This document shows, piece by piece, positions 10,541 through 23,154 of a stretch of 64,000 nt of DNA. The stretch is from Hippophae tibetana. Its lineage: Eukaryota; Streptophyta; Magnoliopsida; Rosales; Elaeagnaceae. Position numbers and translations under genes: made by a program. Under the pieces are notes generated by a model. The model worked only from the letters and a program-made list of their open reading frames with translations, was not told where the DNA came from and searched no databases. Within the stretch, counting starts at the first letter, position 1. Each line of letters starts with the position of its first letter. The stretch covers positions 50,869,952-50,933,951 of the forward strand of contig CM072811.1 of the NCBI GenBank assembly GCA_037013495.1. The letters are read 5' to 3'.

Positions 10541-13500
10541 ATGGAAGATTCAAGACAACATCAAGTTTCTAGAATTCATGAAGTTCCAAATTTTGAAGTT
10601 TCTGTTAAGAGTTCAGAAATTGGTTCTTTCGGGGGTACTAAACTTAATGGTACAAATTTTCGAACATGGAAAAAGGTTATGTCTGTTTATCTTCGTGGAA
10701 TGCATAAGATGGGACATGTATCTGGATCAATCAGGGCTCCTAGTCAAGATGATGTAGAAGCCTATACTCGGTGGGAAGATGATGATGGCTTTGTCATGTC
10801 AATCCTATTTAGAGCAATCACTGATGATATATTACAAATGGTGGAGGAATGTGAAACTGCTGAGGGTATATGGAATACCTTAAGCGATCTTTATACAAAT
10901 GAGTCTGACTTTATTCAAGTTCATGAACTCATGTGCAAAGCTGCTGGCATGCAGCAAAATGGGCAACCAGTATCTCTTTTTTTTACCAAGCTGAAAAATG
11001 TATGGGCTGAAATTGACCAGAAACGCCCATGCAAAATTAAAAATCCAGAAGATCTTCTGTGGTACCAGAAGGAGAAGGAGCTTGAACGAGTGCATGCTTT
11101 CTTAAGAGGCCTTGATATAAAACATAATAGTGCTAAAGGCGAATTGCTTCGAATGTCAGATCCTCCGAGCTTGACTACCGCCTTTACATACATCCGTAAA
11201 GACGAATCTCAGCAAGAGAGTCTTCATCAGGCACATGTTGAAGTATCAAGCCTAGCCATTCAAGCTAAATCAAAGGCACCTTTCCTCCAGCAGCAAAATT
11301 CAATTTCATCTCATCAGCAGGGCCCTTCACCAGGTTTTACCAATCGCCCTCGTTCTCTCTGCTCTTATTGCAATGAACAGGGGCATCTCCGTGACACTTG
11401 TTGGAAACTATATCCACACTTGAAACCAAAACGACAACAGGTGCCTCGTTCTAAAGCAAAAGCAGCTGCAGTGCAAATTGTCCAAGAACCAGACTACTAT
11501 GGACAGAATCATCCTTTGGAATGTGGAGGTATCCCTACAGCTTCAATAGCTGGTCGTGGTAAGATTGGTATGACCTTAAATGTTTCTCACTCTGTTGGGT
11601 CTAATACTTGGATTATTGATTCTGGTGCATCTGATCATATGACTTATGATAAATCTTATTTTAATAAGTTATCTCCCCCACCAGTGTCTTATGTTACAAA
11701 TGCTAATGGTGAGGCCTTTCCTGTCTTAGGACAGGGGTCAGTTCATATCACTCCATCTTTACAGCTCCATAATGTTTTATATGTACCTGACTTATCTCAT
11801 CACTTAATATCTGTCCCATAGTTGAATATTGAGTCTAAATGCTTTGTAACCTTTTATCCTATGTATGTGATTTTCCAGGATCTTCTTACCAGGGAAATAA
11901 TTGGTCGAGGGTATCTGAGGGGCAGATTGTTCCGCTTGGATCAGAACTACGGAGGGGAGAAACCAGGAGCACGGGCAAGCACTGCATTGACTTCTAGTTC
12001 TGATAAGCTAAGTGAAATTTGGTTGTGGCATCGCCGCTTAGGGCATCCGTCTTTTAGTCTTATGAAAAAAACCATGCCTACTTTATTTATTGGTGTTAGT
12101 GAGACTGTGTTGCATTGTGAGACTTGTGTTTTGGCCAAGAGCCATCGTGTTACTTATTCTTCTAGTATTTCTAATAAAAGTACTATTCCTTTTGAATTAA
12201 TTCATTCTGATGTTTGGGGACCATCTAAAGAACCCACTATATCGGGTATGAGATATTTTGTTTCATTTATCGATGACTGTACAAGGTTATCATGGATTTC
12301 TCTTCTTAGAACAAAAGATGAAGTTTTTTCTGTTTTTCAAAATTTTCATACCTTTGTTCAGAGACAATATAATGGCATCATTCGGATCCTCCGTTCTGAC
12401 AATGGGGGGGAATATGTTAATCATGTTTTTCAAAAAAATTTCAAAACACATGGGATTATTCACCAAACTACTTGTCCGCAAACACCGGAACAAAATGGAG
12501 TGTCTGAAAGAAAAAATCGTCATTTACTTGATATGGCTCGTGCACTCTTATTTAGTGCTTATATGCCAAAATATCTTTGGGGTGATGCTGTACAGGCTTC
12601 TGCCCATCTCATCAATCGTCTCCCGTCTAGTGTCCTTAACGGAAAAATCTCATTTCAGATTCTCGCATCTTACGTATCCTTATCATCCTTTCATAATCTT
12701 CCTACTCGAGTTTTTGGTTGTGTTGTTTTTGTGCATGTTCCTAAAAATCAACGTTCTAAATTAGATGCTCGGGCAATTAAATGTGTGTTTGTTGGTTATG
12801 GAAGTTATCAAAAAAGGTACAAGTGCTTTCATCCACCAACCAGAAAGTATTATGTTACTATGGATGTTACCTTCTTTGAGGACATGAGTTATTTTTCCTC
12901 ACCTGATACTGCTCGTCAGGGGGAGAATACATATTTCGAAGAACTGTATCATGGTGAAGGGGAAGCATTAGGTGAGTCACCAACTGATGTTTCAATGAGA
13001 CCAGATGAGACTTCTAATTCATTGAATCGAGTCATTGCAGAAACAGATGCTTCAAGTATTCAAGCATCAAATTCACTTACAGCAAATGACATTGAAGACA
13101 GAACTGTACCCTCAGGCATTACTCCTACCCTTGATCAACAACTCCCTGGTACTGAAGGTCACTCATCTGAGGTATGTACACCTACTGATACTAATAACAT
13201 CGTGTCTAATATTGGACAGTATGTGTTACCAAATAGGTCTACTCGAGGTCAACCAGCCAAAAGGTATGAACCAAATATTCATGCAAAATCAAAATACCCA
13301 GTAGCCAATTTCATGTCCACTAAAAGATTATCTAAGTCATACAAATCATTTGTGAATCAAATATCTGGTGTATCAGTACCTAACAAAGTGCAAGATGCGT
13401 TGGGAGATCCAATATGGAGGAAGGCAATGGATGAAGAGATGGATGCATTAAAGAAGAACGATACTTGGCAACTTGTGTCACCACCACAAGGAAAAAAGGC

Positions 13501-14917
13501 AGTTGGTTGTCGATGGGTGTTTACTATAAAACATAATGGTGATGGATCCGTAAATCGGTATAAAGCTCGTCTTGTAGCAAAAGGGTTTACTCAAACGTAT
13601 GGTGTAGATTACGATGAGACTTTTGCTCCTGTTGCCAAAATGAACACAATTCGGGTTCTGCTCTCACTTGCTGCTAACCTAAACTGGCCACTTCGGCAGT
13701 TTGATGTCAAGAATGCGTTTCTTCATGGAGAATTAGCCGAGGAGGTGTACATGAGTCTTCCACCTGGGTATGTAGTTGATTCTCCTGGTAATTTTGTATG
13801 CAAATTGAGGAAGTCTTTGTATGGCCTCAAGCAATCCCCTCGAGCCTGGTTTGGAAGGTTTTCACAGTTCATGCAAAAGGTTGGTTACAGACAGAGTAAT
13901 TCAGACCACACTCTGTTTCTCAAACATCAACGAGGGAAGGTAACAGCCCTAATCATTTATGTTGATGATATGGTAATCACTGGTGATGATACTATTGAGA
14001 TGGATAAATTACAAAGACAGCTAGCCTCTGAATTCGAAATGAAGGACTTAGGTGAATTAAAGTACTTCTTAGGAATTGAGGTAGCCAGGGGAAGAGAAGG
14101 AATATATCTCTGTCAAAGGAAGTACATTATTGATCTGCTAACAGAGACAGGTATGTTGGATTGCAAACCTATTGACACTCCTATTGAGCAAAACCATGGT
14201 TTAGCAAAGTATCCAGATCAGATACCAACTGATCGAGCCCGCTATCAGAGATTGGTTGGACGTTTGATTTACTTAGCTCATACTAGACCAGATGTTGCAT
14301 ATGCAGTAAGTGTGGTGAGTCAGTTCATGCACAATCCAAGTGAGAACCATATGAATGCTGTTTTGAGAATTTTAAGGTATTTGAAATCGGCTTCAGGAAG
14401 GGGAGTAATGTTCTCTAAACACAACAATCCTCTTGAAGTCTGTGGATTCACAGATGCAGATTGGGCAGGAAGTATTACAGATAGAAAGTCAACATCGGGT
14501 TATTTCACCTTTGTGGGAGGAAATTTGGTTACATGGAAAAGTAAGAAGCAGAAAGTGGTGGCACGATCTAGTGCTGAGGCAGAGTATAGAGGTATGGCTC
14601 ATGGGGTTTGTGAATTGCTGTGGATAAGAACTTTGTTATTAGATTTGGGTTTCGAACTCAAAAATACTATGCAGATGTATTGTGACAATCGGGCAGCCAT
14701 TGATATATCACAAAATCCCGTACAACATGATCGCACTAAGCATGTAGAGGTTGATCGTCACTTTATAAAAGAGAAGTTAGATGCCAAACTTATTAGTTTT
14801 CCTTTTGTTCCCACAGAAGAGCAACTTGCAGATATACTTACCAAAGGAGTCTCCAAGAAGTCATTATATGGCTCACTAAGCAAGTTGGGCATGATTGATA
14901 TCTACGCGCCAACTTGA
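10541..14917 (+). pseudogene. gag-pol polyprotein of copia element 2, one in-frame stop
   Basis: One continuous frame from the ATG at 10541 to the stop at 14915-14917, broken only by TAG at 11819-11821. Domains appear in copia order. Gag comes first, with a CCHC knuckle (C-S-Y-C, G-H, C) near 11360-11400, then an aspartic protease with the DSGA site near 11620. The TAG follows, then a GAG-pre-integrase H-H-C-C module (LWHRRLGH, C-x2-C) and the integrase core with NGVSERKNR. Reverse transcriptase with YVDDM lies near 13960, and RNase H with ADWAGS and SSAEAEY near 14460-14590. The stop lies between protease and integrase, where copia elements normally have uninterrupted frame. The sequence after TAG does not match the known CARYYA readthrough context, so inactivation is more likely than programmed readthrough. 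An upstream in-frame ATG at 10286 exists but would add low-complexity repeats. Confidence 0.92.
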
Positions 14918-14924
14918 GGGGGAG

Positions 14925-15111
14925 TGTTAATAAATAGTATATTAGTTGTATGCAACTAATATACTTTATAAGCTGTATATTAGTTGTATGCAACTAATAT
15001 ATCTTTTCTTAAAAGCACTTTTAAGAAAAGCAGATTCCTTTTATTCTATATTTATACATGTATTGAACTTCAGTATTTTGTACATTGTAAATACATTAAG
15101 TGAATTCAATT
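14925..15111 (+). repeat. 3' LTR of copia element 2 (187 bp)
   Basis: Preceded directly by the polypurine tract GAGGGGGAG (14916-14924) and followed by target duplication GTGAG (15112-15116). It carries the same three inverted repeats as the 5' copy. Confidence 0.93.
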
Positions 15112-15116
15112 GTGAG

Positions 15117-16409
15117 TTGACGATGAGTGATGTTAGCAGAAAAAAGTGATGTCTAATAATTTTCTTAGGAGAAGTTTCGGTGAGATTTTTTTTTTTTTTT
15201 TGGATGAGATGTTTCATTTGTATTGATATATTTGAGAGGCAATTGGTCAATTTTACTTATTATTTTAATTGATTTTGAAATGTTTTAGAATTAAGGGGAT
15301 TGTCTCAATAATTTCTCTAACAAATTTGATAATCCTGTCATAATTTGACTGTTTATCACAACAATTATTTATTTATTTTTTCTTTTAATTTCACTGTTTT
15401 TGGGATATATGGAGCCTAGATGGGCAATTGGCAGGCATAGCTAAGTCAAGTCAAGTCAAGTCAAGTCAACGGTTATATATAATATTTTTTTTTATGAATT
15501 GATATAAATAGTTAAATACATGACACGTTGATACCCATCCATTTTCACTTTCATGTTGTGTGTTTAACCTAAGATTCCTTTTACGAGTTTGAAAATTTTG
15601 TGCCGAGGATCATGATCAGTTTTGTTACGAAAAAGTAGATTCCAATATTATTTATTAAACAAACTTAAAAGAAAATAAAAAATAACATTAATTATAAATC
15701 CTCTTATCTTTTTTTTATATCAAATATATATCTTACTTTTTTTTTATTTTTGGTTGAGAAAATACATATATAATTAAATAACTAAGGATATAGAAACTAA
15801 AATGGCCAAACAGACAACTGTCAAGAAAAAACCTTAGGTACCCTTACTTGACGGTTAAGCGGGATCATTAAATTTTTTAAGTTCTTTGACAAAATGCTTA
15901 AATTAATGTTTGTAAAAGAAACCAGGAGTATACTGTAACTATATTCCTGTTTCGTGCGAGCTGTTAGACCTTAAGTATAATTAAATGTGTCACATGAATT
16001 TAAATGACTCACCTCACTATTCATTTATGTGAGTCAGTTTAATTTATAAATGAAAAATATTAATATAGATATTTTGTAAAACAAGAAAAAAATATCAGCT
16101 ATCATTGATAAATATATTTGTAATATATTTTATATATTTTATTAAATGAGCTTTAAAGCTGCTACATCTCTAGCAGCTTTAAGTTACTTAAACTAAACAT
16201 TGCCGAGCTCCGGTCGATGCCAAAACAGAGACCATAAGCAAAAAGGAAAGAAAAGTAAAGTGGTCATAGGAAAGCACTTTCAATTTAGTCGTTTGGCATG
16301 ATACCTGTAATTTTTTTTTTTTACTAAAATTAGACAATTATCTACAAAGTCGTATGGTAGCCAGATATGCGATTAAATAACTAACATAACATCAAGGTTT
16401 CTATGATCT
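15117..16409. other. Intergenic DNA between copia element 2 and SPS
   Basis: No coding sequence is recognised. Visible features are a T-run near 15187, an (AAGTC)n microsatellite at about 15444-15469, and a perfect 12-bp stem / 6-nt loop hairpin at 16153-16182. The part nearest 16410 should hold the SPS 3' untranslated region and polyadenylation signals, but none is sharp enough to place. Confidence 0.5.
16153..16182. other. Perfect 12-bp inverted repeat downstream of SPS
   Basis: TTAAAGCTGCTA is followed after 6 nt (CATCTC) by its exact reverse complement. It lies about 230 bp beyond the SPS stop codon, so it may fall in or just past the 3' untranslated region. Its function is unknown. Confidence 0.6.
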
Positions 16410-19400
16410 TTAGTCTTTGAGAACCCCTAATTTTCCCAATGAAGAAGTTATTTCATTGCCGTCACAACCTTCGACTTGAACAACATTGGGACTGTCATAT
16501 GAAATAACATGCTCTAAAGGATAAGTCCTGCTGGTATGAAGTTTACGAGCACCATTGCCAATTCCCTTCAATATCAGAGTCTTGTGAGCTCCACCGAACA
16601 ACCCTTCATAATCTGTGTCCCCGTATTCTCCCACGAAAACCACAACTTTTGACAAGTCCATTCCCCATCGAATATACAGGTACCTAGAAAGTACGCAAAA
16701 TTTACAGTTATTCTCCGCAAAATATTAAATATAGAACTAAGTGGCAATCAGCTTGTAAACTACAATGACAATATGACATGCTTTAGGATCAATAGAACAC
16801 TTAGAAACAAATAATAATTATTCATAAAATTGCAAATAAGCGATCTAAAAAGTCCAAAAATGTCTAATTTGTAACAACTTGTATTTTATAGCATGTCTTT
16901 CTTCTGTAATACTTTTACGTAACTAATATTGGTATAAAGTTGTGGATGTTCGAATGAAATGGTATTTATTGACACACAATTCTCATTGCAACCTGTAGCT
17001 GTAAAACAGCATAAATAATCCAACACAGGAAATATCTCCAATTACCTGAGGGCTTGAGCTCTAGAAGCCAACACAGGGATGAAATTCACCCTCATACCAT
17101 TTTGACAATAAATGACATGGCATCGAAGAGCTTGAATTCTCACCAGCTTCCGTAGTTCCCTGACAGGCGGGATCTGCATTCACGAAATAAGCAATGTAAC
17201 AAAATTTTGGGGGAAATTCTTTGGGGGTGAATAAGTTGCAGTGTCCTTAATATAGAAAGTTAGAAACAAAAGTTAAAGGAAAATTGCAAACTATATCAGC
17301 TTAAATTAACACATAAAGCAACAAAGGAAGGACTAACTTTTTCAGTTGAACTTATTACCCTCGTTTTGGCCAAAAATTAAAGTAATAATACCATTGAGGT
17401 GTCTTTCACTTTAAATGCATAGCAATGTGCAGTTGATCCTGAGTCATCTTCTGAAACAATTGTTCCTTCTCCTTTTTTTTCATTGATGGAAGTTGCCCAG
17501 CGAACCAAAGTCTTCCTCAAACCTTCTCCGCCCCAACGGTAATTAATATGAGAACGGTAGTCTACATCTACCACAAAGGGAAGCCCTGTCGGACTATCCT
17601 CACAGTTTGAGGAAGGATAATAGATCTCACTACCACTGTTGCATATAAAACCATCAAAATCTGACGGACTTATGCCTCCTGATATCAGAAGGGAATAAAT
17701 TTCAGAAATGGTCAAGGCTGTTGACAATATGAACCCAACAGATCCTGCATCTTTTTCCTTTCCTGCTGCTTGAACAACCTTTTCAATCGTTTCCAGAAAA
17801 CTTGAGGTTGTATCACAATCCACAGAAATTAGAAACATATACTTCCTCCTCCTGAACGAAGGAAATTTGTTGGTGCCAGTATTGTTATCTTCTTTCTCGA
17901 AACCCCCAACCTTTTGGGCTCCCCCTGGAAAACCCTTGGACAATGCCAACACAGTGTTCTCCAACTTGTTCATTCCATCAGGTGCATTCTCTTCAGCATC
18001 TAAAGCAGTCGTATCAATAGTACCACTCCCTTCATTTTTCTCACCATCCAATGAAAACTTCAAGTTTAAAGATATATCTTGTATATCTCTCAATGAATCA
18101 CCAGGTGAATCTGAATCTGAATTTTCAATTTCAGCTTCACTTTTTTGCCACTGAGGCTGCCTCGGTTTGCAGCTGGCAATTCGAGATAAGTAAGTTTTGC
18201 AGTGCTCGGGCCATGAGAAAAGGTGAATATTTTTCAACCCATTCTGCCTACATCTTTCCCAGAGTTGCTTATCTGAAACAAGCTTCAAAAGGGCATCAGC
18301 AATAGACTGCTGATCATGTGGGTCAACCAGTAAACCATTGTCAAGAACCTGCAATAAGTTACGGCTAGTCATTTACTAATATGAAACTTCAACTCACATC
18401 ATCTCCAATAAATAGAAGGACATCCAAACAAGCAATTTTCAGAATTTACGCACCCTAAGAATATCAACAGGACCCCCATTTTTTGTGGCAACAGTTGGTA
18501 AACCATAAGCAGCTGCCTGTTCCAGGAAAAAGTTGTATAGGAATGGACAATAAGCACAAAAAAATAGCCTATATGAAAAAGACAAACACTTACCTCAATT
18601 AAAGTAAGCCCAAATGGCTCAATGAGTGCTGGATTTATGAAAACACCCTACAAGAAAGTCAAGTTTAAAACAATACAAGAAAATCTTGAATTAAACAGCC
18701 TTCTAATCTTCTCTAGAATTATAACGTGGCAATAAACATATCTGATTCAGAATCCAATTCAGACAGAAAAGACCTAAATGTTAACTCAAATTTCTGCAGA
18801 TGAAAAGGGAAAAGTTCTGTGTAACCTCAGACTACAATCTCTCTATAATAGAAAACTTCACAATAACAAAAGTATACAGAATTGTGCCCCTCTCTGTAAC
18901 CCATTGAAACAGGGGCTTGAATTGCCAGGATTAACCTTCGATCTGTAGTGCTTCAATATTTTGCCTTTTTACTTCTAAATATTTTAACTTTTTAACTTTG
19001 AGCAGGAGACCATACATTAAATTATAGGTTCATTTCCTGTGAATTTTTTTTATTTTTTTTTGGGGAAGGGGGTGGAAAGAAGTTGGAAATTGAAGATGAG
19101 GGAAGCTACTCACAAATAGCAACCCCTAACCGAGTTATGATTGGACGAGAAGACCCCTTGTTACTTGCAAAAGAAATGTCTCGAGCTGAATCAAAGACAA
19201 TCTTTAATTTGTTTACTAGTTATCGTATGCTCATTTAGGGCCATGATGTGAGCAAAATAATTAGCACTCAAAGAGCAGAAAGAAGAGCTTTAATCTTGAG
19301 CATATCTGACATTTGAACATCTGAGCAGATTTAAATTATTAAATATGCTCATATATATAATCTCAAATCCGTTCTGTTTACAAAACCTTCAATGACATAA

Positions 19401-22253
19401 AGAGAAGGGTACCTTTGTTTTTGCTGCTAGACGATAGATATCAGGAACATCAGATTGCTTGTGATGTTTAGGATATGCTACGTGACCATATAGATCATAA
19501 TTGTCTATCAGCTTAAGAACAGAAAGGAGTACAGAGGCATTTGTATGAGACATTTCATCTATATTGTCACGATTTCCCATTACTAGTGTCTGGGACAGCA
19601 GAAAGAAGCCACATTATAATTATATAATAATATTCTTAACACGTTTATGAGAAATAACAGAACGGGCAAAAATATTCATTCAGTGGATAATTTCTTAAAA
19701 TAATGCATCAAATCCCAAAATCCTTGAAATAATGCACCAAACAGGGGCAGTTAATTAGATACATACAAGGTTTGCAAGCTCTCTCAAAGGTCTACACTCT
19801 CCAAATGCTTTAACTAAAGTTGTAATGTTTTTTTTAGGGTCTGGTCTTGCAAGTGCGAGTATCATTGGCTTGTGTGGATTGGAAAAGAAACGCATGACCT
19901 GTCAATTAAAATGCAGTAGAGTTAATGCCAAAATGACAACGATGCAGCTCCAAAAGGGCATAATAATCTCAGCTCTTGATAGCTCTAGGAAATCATTTAA
20001 TATAATAAAAATTAATATAGCTCAAAGGAAGAAACAAGACTAGTTACAACCTCAGACCAAACTGGAGGATCTGCAGAAGGAGAATTGTCTTCATTTCTTT
20101 CATCTTCGTCCATGTCACCATCATGCGGTACAATATGATGAAATTCCATTCCAGGAGGAATTACCTGAATATTATAATTATAATTGGAAAGAGATAGTCA
20201 GAAACATTCTTTAAAAAAATGAAAAAACCTTGCTATCATTGCATGCAGAAATATTTAGATGTAGAATGGAGTGTACACAAGTTATAGAGAACAAGGACAA
20301 ATTGGTTTCATAATACTTACAACCATGCGAGGCATAAATCTTCCATGACAACTAACACCTCTCTTGAGTCTTACTCTCAATTTGCGTTCAATAATTGGAT
20401 CAAAACCATCATATAAGCGCCACTGTTCTTCTATCTCCTGTCTAGTGCTGGTTATGATAATTTCAGAGGCATCAAGAGCTAGCTCCTCAGCTTCAATTCG
20501 CCGCATTATTTTGTATGTTACATTTATTTCGTCTGAAAGGCGTCCCTGTTTTAAAAGTTGTTCGAGCTTATCTCTTCCAAGGGAGTGGCCAGTAAAAATC
20601 ATTGGAACATTTAAAGCTCCAGACAGGAGAGCTGCAGAGTCACCTGCATCTGCATAATGTCCATGAATTGCTACAGGCCAAACTGGTTGCCCATCACCAA
20701 TTTGCTCACCCAGAACTTTGGATATCTGTTTAATGTGGTTAAGTGCATTATCGACAAACTCAGGAATGTGAGGCCAAAGAAGTTCTTTCGGAATATATTT
20801 CTCTCTTGGGCCAAATGGTATACGTATTATATAAGCACCACTACTCTCCCCAAGCTCCTGGTGGGAATTTTCTAAGGTTTTTGGATTCAACATTTCTGTT
20901 GGTTCACCATAAGTCCAATCAACATCCGGAGCTGCAACGTGTCTTGTTAGTAAATCAACCCGATAAACTCCTGGCATATTGCCTAAGGCCCTGGCAAGTT
21001 CTACTACATACTTAACCTAATAATAACAAAGAAATTAAACTCAAAGTACAGTTCAATTTATGTTCCAGAGCAGCATATCAAATAGTTAAACATGATAGCT
21101 CTAGTGTGTTTTTTTCATCAATAATTACCTGGCCACCAGTATCAGAATCACGACCAAGCTCCATGTTTTCACCACGAATCAAGCCATGAAGACTGCATTA
21201 AAACAGATTGTTAAAAAAACAACCATCATAAATGTCTAGGAGCAAAAAAGTCTAATTCTTGCCTTACTAACACAATGTACAGTTTCTTATCCTTTTGCTG
21301 ACAAGCCCAATTGTCCATGGCCTCAACAGAATTGATTCTAGGCATTCTTATTTTGGTGTTATCGCCGTGAGTTGAAGCGTCACCAACTATGTCTCCTTTC
21401 TCTCCTTCTGATAAGTCTTCCGACATGTCGGCAGTTGCCTCCCTGCGACCCCTTTCACATTCAATACGACGTTTTGCAATACGCTGAACTTCCTCTCCTT
21501 CGAGCTAATTAATTAAAATACAAGTTTGTCAAAGCTGACAGAACCAAATATAAAACCAAAAGGGAGCTAATCGAAGCTTAAAAGCCTTCCAGTAAGTACT
21601 TAATAAAAAAGATTTGTATGCTAGCAGAAGATATCCAGAGAAATTGAACTTTATTGGAGAATATACTACATCAAAATATTATAGTTCTGAATAATAAGCA
21701 ACTACTCTCACTGTAATCATTCCTAAATACACTCAAAGCTTTCCTTTTCATTGTGAAAATTGAATTATATTCCAACCGGAGAACAAAATAAAAATAAGTG
21801 AAAATTCAATAAATAAAGAGAAAATTACTTGCTTCTTTTTGCGTGCTAAATTCCAAATCCTCCAGCACATGTTCTCCAACCTGGTGTTCCTCTCCTGTGG
21901 ACTCCTTGTGGATGCAGCCTAAGTTAAAAATTAAAAAAACCACCAAAAATCAAGATGTACATAAACTAAACATCAAAATGAAACCCAACTCAATCATTAA
22001 AACCCTGAATTCAATAAAACTAAATTGAAGAACAGATAATTGAAATTGAGAGATAGAAGAATAATCGTACTCGAACCCAGGAGCGATAAAGATCAGTCTC
22101 ATCGAAGCCAGTGACGACCTGCTCAACGAAGTAACGACTGGGGCTGAAATGACCTCTCTCTCTTAGAAGAAGAGATGATTTAGCGTCGTCGAGGCCTGGA
22201 CCTACATCGAGAATCGCCTCCAAGTAGCTGTTAACCCAGTCATTTCCCGCCAT
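16410..22253 (-). CDS. SPS1: Sucrose-phosphate synthase, complete, 13 exons, 1057 aa
   Basis: Transfers glucose from UDP-glucose to fructose-6-phosphate, giving sucrose-6-phosphate, the committed cytosolic step of sucrose synthesis. Exons (minus): 22253-22071, 21918-21829, 21504-21263, 21192-21129, 21016-20321, 20164-20051, 19898-19767, 19589-19413, 18647-18594, 18516-18454, 18348-17392, 17173-17046, 16683-16410. The total is 3174 nt and every junction keeps frame. The start [13 protein letters not shown] is the conserved family N-terminus. The EX7E glycosyltransferase motif (E576, E584) spans exon 9. A phosphatase-like C-terminal domain begins in exon 11. Regulatory serines are recognisable: S150 in RINSVEAM (spinach Ser158, dark inactivation) and S415 in RGVSCHGRF (spinach Ser424, osmotic activation). 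Intron 3 appears to use a GC donor (21262-21261), because the GT 5 nt earlier would shift the frame. It looks functional and closest to the SPS A / SPS1F family. Confidence 0.97.
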
Positions 22254-22356
22254 TACAAACCTCCCTTTGATTCCCTCTTCTTCTACACCACAATGCTCTG
22301 AGAGAGTAGATAATGGCTAAAGTTAGAGAGAAAGAGAGAGCGCTCTTAAAGATGTA

Positions 22357-22370
22357 GATATATAATATAG
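22357..22370 (-). promoter_or_regulatory. Possible TATA element of SPS
   Basis: On the minus strand a TATATTATATATC-like stretch lies about 105-115 bp upstream of the SPS ATG. It is followed by a CT-rich tract (CTCTCTCTTTCTCTC, about 22325-22342), the pyrimidine patch common in plant core promoters. In such AT-rich DNA a TATA-like match is weak evidence. Confidence 0.35.
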
Positions 22371-23100
22371 ATATTGATAGATACAGTTCCGATGCTCTGC
22401 TTTGGGTTATGGCGAATAGTGGGAGAGAAAGACACGTTGCGTTATTTGAAGAATTTTACCTATACCTTTCGACTTCTCTGGAAAATTCCTTTAAGATGTT
22501 AATTTATTATTCTCTCTTATTTTTATATAAATTATTTATTATTTTTATATATATTTACATTATTTTTAAAAATAGGTTAAATATATATTTCTTTTGTGTT
22601 ATAAGACAAATAAACATGTATATTGTATTGAGAGAATTAAAAATAAAATCTCATCTACAAAAATAATTATGTTTTATAATTAAATTTTTATTATTTGCAT
22701 TGTCTTTTTCGTTTTATGCACTTTTAATTTTTAACAATTTATTTAAAATAATTCACTTTTTTCAAAATTTAAACAATTATTTTAAATAAATATCCATGCA
22801 CTTTTCTTTTAAAACGGATGCATAGTTTATTTTTGAATAATTTATTTTGAACACGTACTCAGTGTGAGTGATGTGGTAGTGATAGCTTAGTAAACAATGT
22901 TAAATAAAATGATAGATAAAAAAATATTAAATAAAATGATATTGGTAATCTTGCTTGCATGTATACAAATTTTACAAAATAAAATTAGAAAGGCTAATAA
23001 ATAATTAAAAATGTGAATTATTAATCGAACATAATTAAGTGTATTGTTGTGGTTAAAGTCAAATCACATACGACAGAATTCATAAATAATGAGAGATGAG

Positions 23101-23154
23101 GATGGAGATGGAGATGGAGATGGAGATGGAGATTAAATATATATATATATATAT
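23101..23154. repeat. Compound microsatellite (GATGGA)5 + (AT)9
   Basis: About five units of the hexamer GATGGA are followed within 4 bp by a dinucleotide AT run. Useful as a polymorphic marker. No function is implied. Confidence 0.85.

Larger units (their letters stand above)
9355..15116 (+). mobile_element. Young, near-intact Ty1/copia retrotransposon (element 2)
   Basis: The element has 187-bp LTRs at 9360-9546 and 14925-15111, flanked by the perfect 5-bp target duplication GTGAG (9355-9359 and 15112-15116). The two LTRs differ at two positions (about 1.1%), so insertion is recent. The primer-binding site starts immediately after the 5' LTR and a GAGGGGGAG polypurine tract abuts the 3' LTR. 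The internal region holds an unusual GC-rich leader and then one gag-pol frame interrupted by a single stop codon. Short LTRs and a single-frame polyprotein fit the compact copia lineages (for example Ale/Retrofit-like), but the lineage is an inference. Confidence 0.95.

Noticed and set aside
11819..11821. Programmed readthrough stop in gag-pol
   Set aside because: The following bases do not fit the known CARYYA readthrough context and copia elements normally use one frame, so a simple nonsense change is preferred until other copies are checked.
3202..15116. Elements 1 and 2 as one nested element
   Set aside because: Element 1 ends at 8970, before the target duplication of element 2 at 9355. 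Each has its own LTR pair, orientation and primer site.
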